Assembly (NCBI RefSeq): GCF_034670005.1
Contig: NZ_JAXMOH010000012.1
Location: 1 to 64,000, forward strand
Length of the DNA: 64,000 nt
Source of the DNA: Thalassobius sp034670005
Lineage (GTDB): Bacteria > Pseudomonadota > Alphaproteobacteria > Rhodobacterales > Rhodobacteraceae
Direction of reading: 5' to 3'
The translations under genes and the position numbers were made by a program. Positions 36,009-45,042 of this stretch are shown here, piece by piece (the stretch's first letter is position 1; each line of letters begins with the position of its first letter). The notes under the pieces are model-generated. The model was not told where the DNA came from, made no database searches, and saw nothing but the letters and a program-made list of their open reading frames with translations.

Positions 36009-37223
36009 ATGAATAATAACGCTCGGGCCCGTTTTCTGGACCCCTCGACCGCACCACATATCGTAACACTGATTTTCCTGGCCAGCATATCTGCTTTGGC
36101 GATGAATATCTTTTTGCCCTCGCTTCCGGGGATGGCCGAATATTTCGGGGTCGAATACAGCTTCATGCAACTGTCTGTTGCGCTGTACCTGGCGATCAAC
36201 GGCATATTGCAGATATTTGTCGGCCCGCTGTCGGACAAATATGGCCGCCGCCCGGTGATCCTGTGGGGGACCGGGTTGTTTTGCCTGGCAACTTTGGGCT
36301 GTCTTTTGTCCACCAGCGGCATGATGTTCATGGTGTTTCGGATGCTTCAGGCCGTCATCGCGGTGGCCATTGTGCTGTCCCGTGCGGTGGTGCGTGACAT
36401 GTTCCCGGCGGACAAAGCCGCGTCGGTCATGGGGTATGTCACAATGGGAATGTCATTGGTTCCCATGCTGGGTCCGGCATTGGGTGGCTATCTGGAAACC
36501 CTGTTCAGTTGGCACGCGTCTTTTGAACTGCTGCTATTCTGCGGCGTGGCGCTTTTCGTCCTGATCTGGTTCGATCTGGGGGAAACAGCACAGAAAAGCG
36601 GCAATTCACTTGGACAGCAATTCCGCGAATATCCCGAATTGCTGACCTCGCCCCGGTTCTGGGGCTACAGCATGGCCGCGGCGCTGAATGCGGGGGCGTT
36701 TTTCGCCTATCTGGGCGGCGGCCCCTTTGTCGGTACCGAAGTGTTCCACCTGACGCCGGAAAATCTGGGCCTGTATTTCGCCACGCCCGGCATCGGCTAT
36801 TTCTTGGGGAATTTCATTTCCGGCCGCTTTTCCGCCCGCATGGGTGTCAACCGAATGATTTTATTCGGCACCTCAATCACCTCGACCGGGTTGGTCGTGT
36901 CGCTGATCATCACCTTGGCCGGGTTCAGCCACCCGGCGCTGTTTTACGGAACCATGGTTTTTGTCGGGCTCGGCAACGGTATGACCATCCCCAATGCGTC
37001 ATCCGGCATGTTGTCTGTGCGGCCGCATCTGGCGGGCACCGCGTCGGGTCTGGGCGGAACCATGATGATCGGCGGCGGCGCGGCCTTGTCAGCTCTGGCC
37101 GGGGTTCTGCTGAGCCCGGGATCGAGCGAGTTGCCGCTGATCGGACTGATGGCAACGACTTCGATCTCGTCAATTCTGTGTATCCGCCTTGTCATCCTGC
37201 GTGAACGCAAAATGGGCATCTGA
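36009..37223 (+). CDS. MFS multidrug exporter, Bcr/CflA type
   Basis: 404 residues, 12 predicted membrane segments. The motif between segments 2 and 3 is GPLSDKYGRRPVILWG, as in Bcr/CflA drug/proton antiporters. The substrate is unknown. It is divergent from pccB with the two PccR-like sites between them, so it may respond to the same regulator. No good Shine-Dalgarno sequence precedes the ATG. Confidence 0.88.
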   Translation: MNNNARARFLDPSTAPHIVTLIFLASISALAMNIFLPSLPGMAEYFGVEYSFMQLSVALYLAINGILQIFVGPLSDKYGRRPVILWGTGLFCLATLGCLLSTSGMMFMVFRMLQAVIAVAIVLSRAVVRDMFPADKAASVMGYVTMGMSLVPMLGPALGGYLETLFSWHASFELLLFCGVALFVLIWFDLGETAQKSGNSLGQQFREYPELLTSPRFWGYSMAAALNAGAFFAYLGGGPFVGTEVFHLTPENLGLYFATPGIGYFLGNFISGRFSARMGVNRMILFGTSITSTGLVVSLIITLAGFSHPALFYGTMVFVGLGNGMTIPNASSGMLSVRPHLAGTASGLGGTMMIGGGAALSALAGVLLSPGSSELPLIGLMATTSISSILCIRLVILRERKMGI

Positions 37224-37275
37224 CACCGCTTCCGGCGGCGCGCCCTATTGCACCGCGCCTGCCCTTGCGCAGATG

Positions 37276-37287
37276 GGTTTGCAAACC
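37276..37287. promoter_or_regulatory. Palindrome GGTTTGCAAACC upstream of pccR
   Basis: A perfect 12-bp palindrome made of the same TTTGC/GCAAA half-sites, 16 bases from operator-like site 3. It is probably part of an autoregulatory operator. Confidence 0.55.
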
Positions 37288-37302
37288 TACGATACCTTGA
37301 TC

Positions 37303-37317
37303 GCAAATCTGTAAACT
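37303..37317 (+). promoter_or_regulatory. Candidate PccR operator 3 (autoregulation)
   Basis: GCAAATCTGTAAACT, 16 bases before the pccR start codon, in the pattern GCAAATnnGnAAACT. With the neighbouring palindrome it suggests PccR controls its own gene. Confidence 0.6.
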
Positions 37318-37332
37318 TACCTGAGCATCAAC

Positions 37333-38730
37333 ATGGCCACTCAAAAGCTTTATGCAGGCGCCAAACTGCGCGAAACCCGATTGCGTCTGGAACTCACGCA
37401 GAAGGAATTCGCCGCCAAGCTTGGCGTTTCGCTGCCCTATCTGAACCAGATGGAAAACAACAACCGACCGGTATCGACCACGGTTGTGCTGGCGCTGGCG
37501 CAGGAATTCGGCTTCGATGTGACCGAACTGTCCACCGGCGACAGCGAACGATTGGTCAGCGACATGCGTGAAGCCATCGCCGACCCGGTTTTCGCTGACA
37601 ACATGCCGCCCTTGGCCGATTTGCGGCTGACCGCGTCGAACGCCCCGGCACTGGCGCGCGCCTTTCTGGACCTGCACCGCGCCTATCGGCAAACTCACGA
37701 AAGGCTTGCCTCGCTCGACGAAGCCTTGGGCCGCGAAGACAGCCGCACCCAGCCTTCCCCTTGGGAAGAGGTGCGCGATTTCTTCCATTACTGCGACAAT
37801 TACATCGACGCGATGGACCGTGCGGCAGAACGTTTTGCCGATCAGGCGGGACCGGGTGGAATCCGCCTGCACGCGCTGAAAACGCTGAAGTCAAATGGTC
37901 TGAAAATCAATTTCAATGACAAGGCCAAAGTGCGCAGTTTCGATCCCGACAGTCGTACCCTGACCCTTTCGTCGCGGATGGCACCGGAAACCCAGACCTT
38001 TCAGTTATTGTTACAGATCGCTTTGATGCAGCAGGATAAATTACTGGAAGCGACGCTGGATTTTGCCCGCTTCCAGTCGGACGAGGCCCGCGCCATAGCC
38101 AAGATCGGGCTGGCAAATTATTTCGCCGGTGCGGCCCTGATGCCTTACAGCGCCTTTCTTGCCGCAGCACAGGACACCCGTCACGATTTGGAACTGCTGT
38201 CGCATCACTTCGGCGCCTCGATCGAACAGGTGGCGCATCGGTTGTCGACGCTGCAACGCCCCGGTGCCAAGGGCATTCCGTTTTTCTTTGTCCGCGTCGA
38301 TCAGGCGGGCACCATCACCAAACGGCATTCGGCCACCCGGCTGCAATTTGCCCGTTTCGGCGGGGCCTGCCCGTTGTGGAACGTGCATCGGGCGTTCGAA
38401 TCCCCCGGTCGGTTCCTGCGTCAATTGGCCGAAACACCCGACGGCGTACGCTATATCAGCTTGGCGCGGGACGTGTCGAAATCGGGCGGGTCGTTCGGGG
38501 CACCGGTGCGGCGCTTCGCGATTTCATTGGGGTGCGAGGTTCGCCATGCCGCCGATCTGGTCTATGGCGACGATCTGGATCTGAACAATCCATTGGCCTA
38601 TGAACCGATCGGCATCTCCTGCCGCATCTGCGACCGCACCGGGTGCCATCAGCGATCGGTCCCGCCGCTGGAACGGCGGCTGCGCATCGACGCCAATGAA
38701 CGCGACCTGTTACCTTACAAAGTGGAATGA
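37333..38730 (+). CDS. pccR: ScfR-family regulator PccR (XRE + peptidase-like + DUF2083)
   Basis: 465 residues. An XRE helix-turn-helix at about 8-65 (LRETRLRLELTQKEFAAKLG) is followed by an IrrE/M78-like middle (about 150-290) and the C-terminal DUF2083 domain with CRICDRTGCHQRS (about 434-446). The middle lacks a canonical HExxH. This is the architecture of short-chain fatty acyl-CoA regulators; PccR of Rhodobacter sphaeroides controls propionyl-CoA assimilation. Location next to pccB and the operator-like sites agree. No strong ribosome binding site. Confidence 0.88.
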   Translation: MATQKLYAGAKLRETRLRLELTQKEFAAKLGVSLPYLNQMENNNRPVSTTVVLALAQEFGFDVTELSTGDSERLVSDMREAIADPVFADNMPPLADLRLTASNAPALARAFLDLHRAYRQTHERLASLDEALGREDSRTQPSPWEEVRDFFHYCDNYIDAMDRAAERFADQAGPGGIRLHALKTLKSNGLKINFNDKAKVRSFDPDSRTLTLSSRMAPETQTFQLLLQIALMQQDKLLEATLDFARFQSDEARAIAKIGLANYFAGAALMPYSAFLAAAQDTRHDLELLSHHFGASIEQVAHRLSTLQRPGAKGIPFFFVRVDQAGTITKRHSATRLQFARFGGACPLWNVHRAFESPGRFLRQLAETPDGVRYISLARDVSKSGGSFGAPVRRFAISLGCEVRHAADLVYGDDLDLNNPLAYEPIGISCRICDRTGCHQRSVPPLERRLRIDANERDLLPYKVE

Positions 38731-38790
38731 ACGGGCAATCGGCAGTCCTCGGCGTAGCGCGGTCGCTGCGGAAATGACCCGGCCGGGGCC

Positions 38791-38823
38791 ATAAAAAAGG
38801 GCGGCAAAAACGCTGCCGCCCCG
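38791..38823 (-). terminator. Rho-independent terminator of the DUF465 gene
   Basis: On the minus strand GGGCGGCA-GCGTTTT-TGCCGCCC is followed by TTTTTTAT. It may also end pccR transcription from the other side. Confidence 0.85.
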
Positions 38824-38844
38824 TCTTCATCCAGTCGTCAACGC

Positions 38845-39084
38845 TTAGTTGGCTTTGAGATAGGCGTAAATCTCGTCCTTCAGCGCCGCGCGACGCTTGC
38901 GCAGGTCGACTTCGGACAGCTCTTCGCGCGGCTCAACATTGGTTTCGGCGCGGTGCACCTTGCCGTTCAGTTCGTGATATTCCTCAGCCATTTTGACGAA
39001 ATGCTGGTCGCTGACTTTGAGAGCGTGGATTTTTTCGACGAATTCGGGGAATTCTTCGTGCAGTTCATGGGGTGTATTCGACAT
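38845..39084 (-). CDS. DUF465 (YdcH-like) protein
   Basis: 79 residues, a coiled-coil-prone acidic protein of the DUF465/YdcH family (HFVKMAEEYHELNGKVHRAE, then LRKRRAALKDEIYAYL). Function unknown. GGAGACAGCG precedes the ATG, and it has its own terminator. Confidence 0.88.
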   Translation of the reverse strand: MSNTPHELHEEFPEFVEKIHALKVSDQHFVKMAEEYHELNGKVHRAETNVEPREELSEVDLRKRRAALKDEIYAYLKAN

Positions 39085-39159
39085 CGCGCTGTCTCCTTCA
39101 ATATATGTCGCTGCGGACCGTAACCGGAGCGGATCGCGGCAACATTGACACGGATCAAT

Positions 39160-39196
39160 AGAGCGAAAGGCCGGCCCACTTATGGCCAGCCTTTTG
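39160..39196 (-). terminator. Terminator-like hairpin after the amidohydrolase
   Basis: AAAGGCCGGCC / GGCCAGCCTTT pairs at 10 of 11 positions with a 7-base loop. On the minus strand it lies 19 bases past the amidohydrolase stop and ends in TTT. Confidence 0.6.
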
Positions 39197-39213
39197 GCGA
39201 CTTTGTGTGGGGC

Positions 39214-40221
39214 TTACAACCGGTAAATCCTGTTCGCGGTGCCCGAAAACATCGCCTGTTGCGCCGCTTCGGGATAGCGGGCCGCGATTTTCTTCATCGC
39301 GTTCCAATAGGTGACATAGCCGACCGACAGCTTGTCGACCGGGAAGTTGCTTTCGAACATCGCACGGTCGGGGCCGAAGACGTCGATCATATGGTGATAA
39401 TACTGCGCCTGCGCCGCAACCAGTTCGTCTGAAGAAGGCGGCTTGTCGCGCCCGTCCCAGCCAAAGCCGTTAAACGGCATCGCCAGCCCGCCAAGCTTGG
39501 CCACGACGTTCGGACACTCGGCAATGGCGGCCATTTCGTCCTGCCATTCGGCAAAACGGTCTTCGCGCTTGCCGGCGAAACGGTGGGTACCGATGGGCCC
39601 TCCGAAATGGTTCAAGATGATTGTCGTGTCCGGGCAGGATTTGGCAAGCTGCAGAAATTCACCATTCTGCGGATGGAAATGCCATGTGTCATAGGTCAGC
39701 CCGCGCGCGCCCAACAGCTGAACACCACGCTGAAAATCAGGTTTTAGATAAAGATGCGGGATCGGTTGGCCTTTAAACATGAATTTCTCGCGCTCTTCGT
39801 CCCAGGCACCGGCATGCCGAATGCCGCGAAACAGGTTCGAAGCCTCTTCGTGGGCGTCCAGCACCGCGTTCAACGTGTCGGGATCGAGATGCAGATCGGC
39901 ATGGGCGACGATCCCCGCGATCTGCGCCTTGCCGGGCTGTTTCGCCGCCTCGGCCGCGATGGCGGCGACGTACCGGGTTTCGCCCACCGGGGCGAAGGGT
40001 TTGGGCGCGTCAAGATCATAGCCGGACCGGCATTCGATGAAGACCGTGCGCGTCACCCTGTGCCCCGACTGGGTGTCGGACCAAAGCTCGTCGAGCTCAT
40101 AGGTACTGCCCAGCCTTTCGGCCCAGAAATGGTGATGCGGATCGGTGATCTCGCGCTCGGGATCTATGATGTCTTCGCGGACCTGGTCGTGCCAGGCGTT
40201 CAGGTTTTCCGGATACTGCAT
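39214..40221 (-). CDS. Amidohydrolase family protein (amidohydrolase_2)
   Basis: 335 residues from the ATG at 40221, which has GGAGGGG just upstream. TIM-barrel metal hydrolase with ITDPHHHFW near residue 25, GIVAHADL, and the late FESNFPVDK. Relatives act as lactonases, dicarboxylate hydrolases or decarboxylases; the substrate here is unknown. It lies 78 bases downstream of betA on the same strand, so it may be read as the last gene of the bet operon. Confidence 0.82.
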   Translation of the reverse strand: MQYPENLNAWHDQVREDIIDPEREITDPHHHFWAERLGSTYELDELWSDTQSGHRVTRTVFIECRSGYDLDAPKPFAPVGETRYVAAIAAEAAKQPGKAQIAGIVAHADLHLDPDTLNAVLDAHEEASNLFRGIRHAGAWDEEREKFMFKGQPIPHLYLKPDFQRGVQLLGARGLTYDTWHFHPQNGEFLQLAKSCPDTTIILNHFGGPIGTHRFAGKREDRFAEWQDEMAAIAECPNVVAKLGGLAMPFNGFGWDGRDKPPSSDELVAAQAQYYHHMIDVFGPDRAMFESNFPVDKLSVGYVTYWNAMKKIAARYPEAAQQAMFSGTANRIYRL

Positions 40222-40299
40222 TTGGGTCCCCTCCATTTGCCACAAACCTACGGAGAGGAAAGCCACCGGCGCAACCATTCCGTAACGTTCCGGTATCGC

Positions 40300-41958
40300 T
40301 CAGCGCTGTTCCGTCTGCCAGTTTGGATGCACCCACGGACTTTCATTTGTCGAGGGCAACATGCCGCGCCCCAACAGGTGATCGCTGACCTTTTCACCCA
40401 CCATGATCGACGGCGCGTTGAGGTTGCCATTGGTGATGCGCGGGAAGATCGAGCTGTCGGCCACCCGCAACCCGTCGACCCCGATCACCCGCGCCTGCGG
40501 GTCGACCACTGCCAGGGGATCGTCGGCGGCACCCATGCGGCAGGTGCCGCAAGGGTGATAAGCGCTTTCGGCATGGTCGCGGATGAAGCCGTCGATTTCG
40601 TCGTCGCTTTGCAATTCGTCGCGTGGCTGAATCGCATGTCGAATGTAAGGTTTGAACGCTTCCTGCCCGAAAATTTCGCGGGTGAGCCGGATGCAGGCGC
40701 GGAAATCGCGCCAGTCACTCTCCTCGCTCATATAGTTGAAGCTGATCGCCGGGGCCTCCTTTGGGTCGGCACTGCGAAGGGTGACGGTCCCGCGCGATGC
40801 GCTGCGCATCGGGCCGACATGGGCCTGAAACCCATGACCTTCCGCCGCCGCTTTGCCGTCATAGCGCACCGCCAGCGGCAGGAAATGATACTGGATATCG
40901 GGGTATTTAACGCCCGCGTGCGAGCGGATGAAGGCAGCGCTTTCGAACTGGTTCGACGCGCCCAGCCCAGTCTTGGTGAACAGCCATTGCGCCCCGATCA
41001 ACCCTTTCCAGAACAGGGTCCAGTATTTGTAAAGCGTGATCGGCTGGCTCGCGGCCATCTGGTAATAGACCTCCAGATGGTCCTGCAGGTTGGCACCGAC
41101 GCCAGCGCGATCAGCGACCACGTCGATCCCGTGTTGGGATAAATGCGCCGCCGGGCCGATCCCCGACAGCATCAAGAGCTTCGGCGAATTGATCGACGAG
41201 GCGGCGATGACCACTTCGCGGCGGGCGCGGATCACCTCCACCTTACCGCCGCGTTCGATTTCCACGCCCACGGTGCGGCCGTTCTCGATCACCACCCGGC
41301 GCGCCAGGCCACGGACCAGATCGCAATTGTCCCGCTGTAACGCCGGTTTCAGATACGCGTTGGCCGCCGACCAGCGCCGACCCTTCCACACGGTCTGTTC
41401 CATCGGGCCGAAGCCTTCTTGCTTTTCGCCGTTGTAATCGGTGGTGGTCTGATATCCGGCCTGCTGTCCGGCTTCGACAAAAGCATGGTAAAGCTTGTTG
41501 CGGCGCGGGCCGCGGGTGACATGCAAAGGGCCGTCTTGGCCGCGCCAAGTGGCGTCGCCACCATGGCCGCCCGAATGCCAGCTTTCCATCCGCTTGTAGT
41601 AGGGCAGCACGTCGGAATAGCCCCAGCCCTCGGCGCCGCTATCGCGCCAATGGTCGAAATCGCAGGCATGACCGCGCACGTAAACCATCCCGTTGATGCT
41701 GGACGATCCGCCAATCACCTTGCCGCGCGGGCAGACCAGACGGCGATTGCCCAGATGCGGTTCCGGTTCGGAACTGTAGCCCCAGTCGTAAAGCCCCATA
41801 TTCATTGGATAGCTCAGCGCCGCCGGCATCTGGATGAAGGGCCCGGCATCAGATCCGCCATATTCGATCACCAGAACGCTCGCCCCGGCTTCGCTCAACC
41901 GGTACGCCATGGCGCAGCCGGCAGAACCCGCGCCCACGATCACATAATCCGCTTCCAT
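40300..41958 (-). CDS. betA: Choline dehydrogenase
   Basis: 552-residue GMC flavoprotein. The N-terminal FAD motif GAGSAG spans 9-14. GMC signatures VCPRGKVIGGSSSINGMVYV and SSINSPKLLMLSGIGP are present, with a catalytic His region SAYHPCGTCRMG. It oxidises choline to betaine aldehyde, coupled to the respiratory chain. GAGGG precedes the ATG. Fourth gene of betI-betC-betB-betA. Confidence 0.95.
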   Translation of the reverse strand: MEADYVIVGAGSAGCAMAYRLSEAGASVLVIEYGGSDAGPFIQMPAALSYPMNMGLYDWGYSSEPEPHLGNRRLVCPRGKVIGGSSSINGMVYVRGHACDFDHWRDSGAEGWGYSDVLPYYKRMESWHSGGHGGDATWRGQDGPLHVTRGPRRNKLYHAFVEAGQQAGYQTTTDYNGEKQEGFGPMEQTVWKGRRWSAANAYLKPALQRDNCDLVRGLARRVVIENGRTVGVEIERGGKVEVIRARREVVIAASSINSPKLLMLSGIGPAAHLSQHGIDVVADRAGVGANLQDHLEVYYQMAASQPITLYKYWTLFWKGLIGAQWLFTKTGLGASNQFESAAFIRSHAGVKYPDIQYHFLPLAVRYDGKAAAEGHGFQAHVGPMRSASRGTVTLRSADPKEAPAISFNYMSEESDWRDFRACIRLTREIFGQEAFKPYIRHAIQPRDELQSDDEIDGFIRDHAESAYHPCGTCRMGAADDPLAVVDPQARVIGVDGLRVADSSIFPRITNGNLNAPSIMVGEKVSDHLLGRGMLPSTNESPWVHPNWQTEQR

Positions 41959-42037
41959 TTCAGTCCCTCAGACTCGACCAACCAAGTCGCCTTGGCGGGT
42001 CCTGCGGGCAGCCCCGAGGCGGCCCTGTTATGTACCC

Positions 42038-43498
42038 TCAGAACGCCGCTTCGCAGGCATTCATGCGTACAAAAACTGATTTCAACTGGCTGTAATGCTC
42101 GATCGCGGCCTTGGCGTTTTCACGGCCGACACCGGACATTTTCACCCCGCCAAAGGGCATTTCGACCGGCGCGTCATTGTAGGAATTGATGAAACAGGTG
42201 CCCGCCTCGAACCCCTGCACCATGCGATGCGCCCGGGTCAGGTCGGCGGTGAAGACACCCGCCGCAAGGCCGAAGTCTGTGTCGTTGGCCCGCGCCAGCG
42301 CTTCGGCCTCATCCTCGAAGTCCAGCACGCACATGACGGGGCCGAAGATTTCTTCCTGTGCGATGATCATTTCGTCGCTCACATCGGCGAAAACGGTGGG
42401 TTCGAGATAGAACCCGTCGCGCGCGATCCGCTTGCCGCCCGTCACCAGCCGCGCGCCTTCCTCGATGCCCTTGGCGATATAGCGCTCGACAATGCCAAGC
42501 TGACCTTCGCTGACCATCGGCCCGAAATTCGTAGCCTCATCCAGCGGATCGCCTATAACGGCCCCTTGCAGACGTTCGGCCAGACGGGCCAGAAACGCCT
42601 CCTTGATGTCCCTTTGCACGAAAACGCGGGTGCCATTGGAACAGACCTGACCAGAGGAATAGAAATTGCCGTTGATCGCGCCGCTGACGGCGCTGTCCAG
42701 ATCGGCGTCGCCGAAGATCACCAGAGGGGATTTGCCGCCCAGCTCCATCGTCACGTGTTTCATGCCCTCGGCGGCAGCGGCATAGACCTTGCGGCCAGTC
42801 GGCACCGAACCGGTCAACGATACCTTGTCGACACGCGGATCAGTGACCAGCGGAGACCCCACCGCGCCGGTGCCCTGAATGACGTTGAACAGCCCCGCGG
42901 GCAGCCCCGCCTCAACCAGAATCTCAGCCACTTTCAGCGCCGATAATGGCGTGGTTTCAGAGGGTTTGAAGATCATCGCATTGCCACAAGCCAATGCTGG
43001 GGCACCCTTCCAGCAGGCGATCTGGGTCGGGTAATTCCACGCCCCGATGCCGACACACAGGCCCAGCGCTTCGCGCATCGTATAGGCCCAGTTTCCGTCG
43101 CCCAGCGGGATATGATCGCCGGTCAGGCTACCCGCCAGACCGCCGTAATATTCCAACGCGTCCGCCCCGCTGGTCGCGTCCGCCACCAACGTTTCCTGCA
43201 ACGGTTTGCCAGTATCGTAAGTTTCCAGCACCGACAGATCGTGGTTACGTTCCCGGATCATATCGGCAGCCCGGCGCAGGATGCGGCCGCGTTCAGTGCC
43301 GCTGCGCAACGCCCAATCTTTCTGTGCGGCACGGGCCGAAGTTATCGCCTGTTCGATCACAGCAGGTGTGGCCTCATGAAGATGCGCGATCACTTCGCCG
43401 GTGGCGGGGTAGATCACGTCGAGCGGCGTACCGGTTTTGTCTTCGAGATAGCGGCCATTGACGAAATGACTGGCTTCGGGTTGCAAAGGATAGGACAT
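42038..43498 (-). CDS. betB: Betaine aldehyde dehydrogenase
   Basis: 486 residues. NAD(P)-dependent aldehyde dehydrogenase with catalytic C286 (SSGQVCSNGTRV) and E252 (MELGGKSP). It converts betaine aldehyde to glycine betaine, the osmoprotectant. It lies 79 bases before betA. Its upstream gap of 29 bases to betC holds an intergenic repeat and gives only a weak ribosome binding site. Confidence 0.96.
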   Translation of the reverse strand: MSYPLQPEASHFVNGRYLEDKTGTPLDVIYPATGEVIAHLHEATPAVIEQAITSARAAQKDWALRSGTERGRILRRAADMIRERNHDLSVLETYDTGKPLQETLVADATSGADALEYYGGLAGSLTGDHIPLGDGNWAYTMREALGLCVGIGAWNYPTQIACWKGAPALACGNAMIFKPSETTPLSALKVAEILVEAGLPAGLFNVIQGTGAVGSPLVTDPRVDKVSLTGSVPTGRKVYAAAAEGMKHVTMELGGKSPLVIFGDADLDSAVSGAINGNFYSSGQVCSNGTRVFVQRDIKEAFLARLAERLQGAVIGDPLDEATNFGPMVSEGQLGIVERYIAKGIEEGARLVTGGKRIARDGFYLEPTVFADVSDEMIIAQEEIFGPVMCVLDFEDEAEALARANDTDFGLAAGVFTADLTRAHRMVQGFEAGTCFINSYNDAPVEMPFGGVKMSGVGRENAKAAIEHYSQLKSVFVRMNACEAAF

Positions 43499-43502
43499 TT
43501 TT

Positions 43503-43527
43503 AAATATTTCCGGAACAGTGAAAGGG
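43503..43527 (+). repeat. Dispersed intergenic repeat, copy d
   Basis: AAATATTTCCGGAACAGTGA plus AAGGG fills the gap between betC and betB. As with copy b after proS, it touches the complement of the stop codon of the gene upstream (betC). Confidence 0.75.
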
Positions 43528-45042
43528 TTATTCGCCACGCGGGAAACGTTGGCGTTCTTCGACCTCATTGAGATCCATGTGATTGCGCATGAAGCGTTCG
43601 CTGGCTTTTTGCAGCGGCTGGTAGTCCCAGGGGTAGTAGCCGCCCTGGCGCAATGCTTCGTAGACCACCCAGCGGCGGGCCTGGCTTTCGCGCACCTCCG
43701 CATCGAATTTGTCCAGATCCCAACGCGCTTCGGATTTCGCCCGCAGGCAGGCCAATGTCCCTGCATGGACTGGATCGCCGGCCAAATTGGTCAGTTCATG
43801 CGGGTCGGTTTCCAGATCGAACAGCTGATCGGGGTCCAGCGCGCAGCGATTGTATTTCCATTTGCCATAGCGCAGCGACACCATTGGCGCATAGGACGCC
43901 TCGGCGGCGTATTCCATCGCCACCGGGGTGGTGCGTTCCCCGCCCTGCCCCAGCGGCACGAGGCTTTCGCCGGTGGTCCAGGGCATGACCTCGTCCATGC
44001 TGACACCGGCCAGATCGCACAGTGTCGGGCAAATATCTATGTTCGACACCGGCGCGGTGATCAGCCCGGGCTGCATCTGTGGTGCCGAGATCATGATCGG
44101 CACACGTGATGATCCCTCAAAGAAGCTCATCTTGAACCACAATCCGCGTTCGCCCAGCATGTCGCCATGATCCGACACGAAAAGGATGATCGTCTCCTCT
44201 CCCTGCCGGGTGGTTTCCAGTGTATCCAGAATGCCGCCGATCTTGTCATCGAGATAGCTGAGATTGGCGAAATAGGCGCGGCGCGACCGGCGCACGTCGT
44301 CTTCGGTCAGATCGAAACTTCGCCAGTCATTGGCATCGAAAATACGCTGCGAATGCGGGTCGTGATCTTCGTATGGGATCGGGCCGACCTCGGGCAGAAG
44401 ATGATCACAGTCTTCGTACAGGTCCCAGTATTTGCGCCGCGCGACGTATGGATCATGTGGATGGGTGAAGCTGACAGTCAGGCACCATGGGCGGTCGTCC
44501 GCCCCCCGCGCCAGATCATAGATTTTGCGGGTCGCATGATAGGCAACCTCGTCGTCATATTCCATCTGGTTGGTGATCTCGGCCACGCCGGCGCCGGTCA
44601 CCGATCCCATATTGTGATACCACCATTCGATACGTTCGCCCGGTTTGCGATAATCCGGGGTCCAGCCGAAATCGGCGGGATAAATGTCGGTGGTCAACCG
44701 GTCTTCGAACCCGTGCATCTGATCGGGGCCGACGAAATGCATCTTGCCCGACAGGCAGGTCTGATAGCCCGCCCGCCGCAGGTGATGCGCATAGGTCGGC
44801 AATGACGAAACGAATTCGGCGGCATTGTCATAGACCCGGCTGGCCGAGGGCAATTGCCCCGACATGAACGACGCCCGCCCCGGCGCGCAAAGCGGCGACG
44901 CGGTATAGCCGTTACGGAACCGGGTCGACCGTGCCGCCAGTTTTTTAAGGTTGGGCAGGTGCAGCCAATCGGCAGGCCCGTCGGGAAACAGGGTGCCGTT
45001 CAACTGGTCGACCATCAGGATCAGGATGTTGGGTTTTGTCAT
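43528..45042 (-). CDS. betC: Choline-sulfatase
   Basis: 504 residues, sulfatase family. The formylglycine motif is C52-A-P-G-R56, within YTASPLCAPGRASFMSG. It hydrolyses choline-O-sulfate to choline and sulfate in the cytoplasm, giving the cell carbon, sulfur or osmolyte precursor. The start overlaps betI by four bases (ATGA). Maturation would need a formylglycine-generating or anaerobic sulfatase-maturing enzyme, not seen in this window. Confidence 0.95.
   Translation of the reverse strand: MTKPNILILMVDQLNGTLFPDGPADWLHLPNLKKLAARSTRFRNGYTASPLCAPGRASFMSGQLPSASRVYDNAAEFVSSLPTYAHHLRRAGYQTCLSGKMHFVGPDQMHGFEDRLTTDIYPADFGWTPDYRKPGERIEWWYHNMGSVTGAGVAEITNQMEYDDEVAYHATRKIYDLARGADDRPWCLTVSFTHPHDPYVARRKYWDLYEDCDHLLPEVGPIPYEDHDPHSQRIFDANDWRSFDLTEDDVRRSRRAYFANLSYLDDKIGGILDTLETTRQGEETIILFVSDHGDMLGERGLWFKMSFFEGSSRVPIMISAPQMQPGLITAPVSNIDICPTLCDLAGVSMDEVMPWTTGESLVPLGQGGERTTPVAMEYAAEASYAPMVSLRYGKWKYNRCALDPDQLFDLETDPHELTNLAGDPVHAGTLACLRAKSEARWDLDKFDAEVRESQARRWVVYEALRQGGYYPWDYQPLQKASERFMRNHMDLNEVEERQRFPRGE

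Noticed and set aside
39754..41142. A 462-codon plus frame across the amidohydrolase and betA
   Set aside because: It spans the antisense of two real genes and their intergenic gap, with no ribosome binding site or motif.
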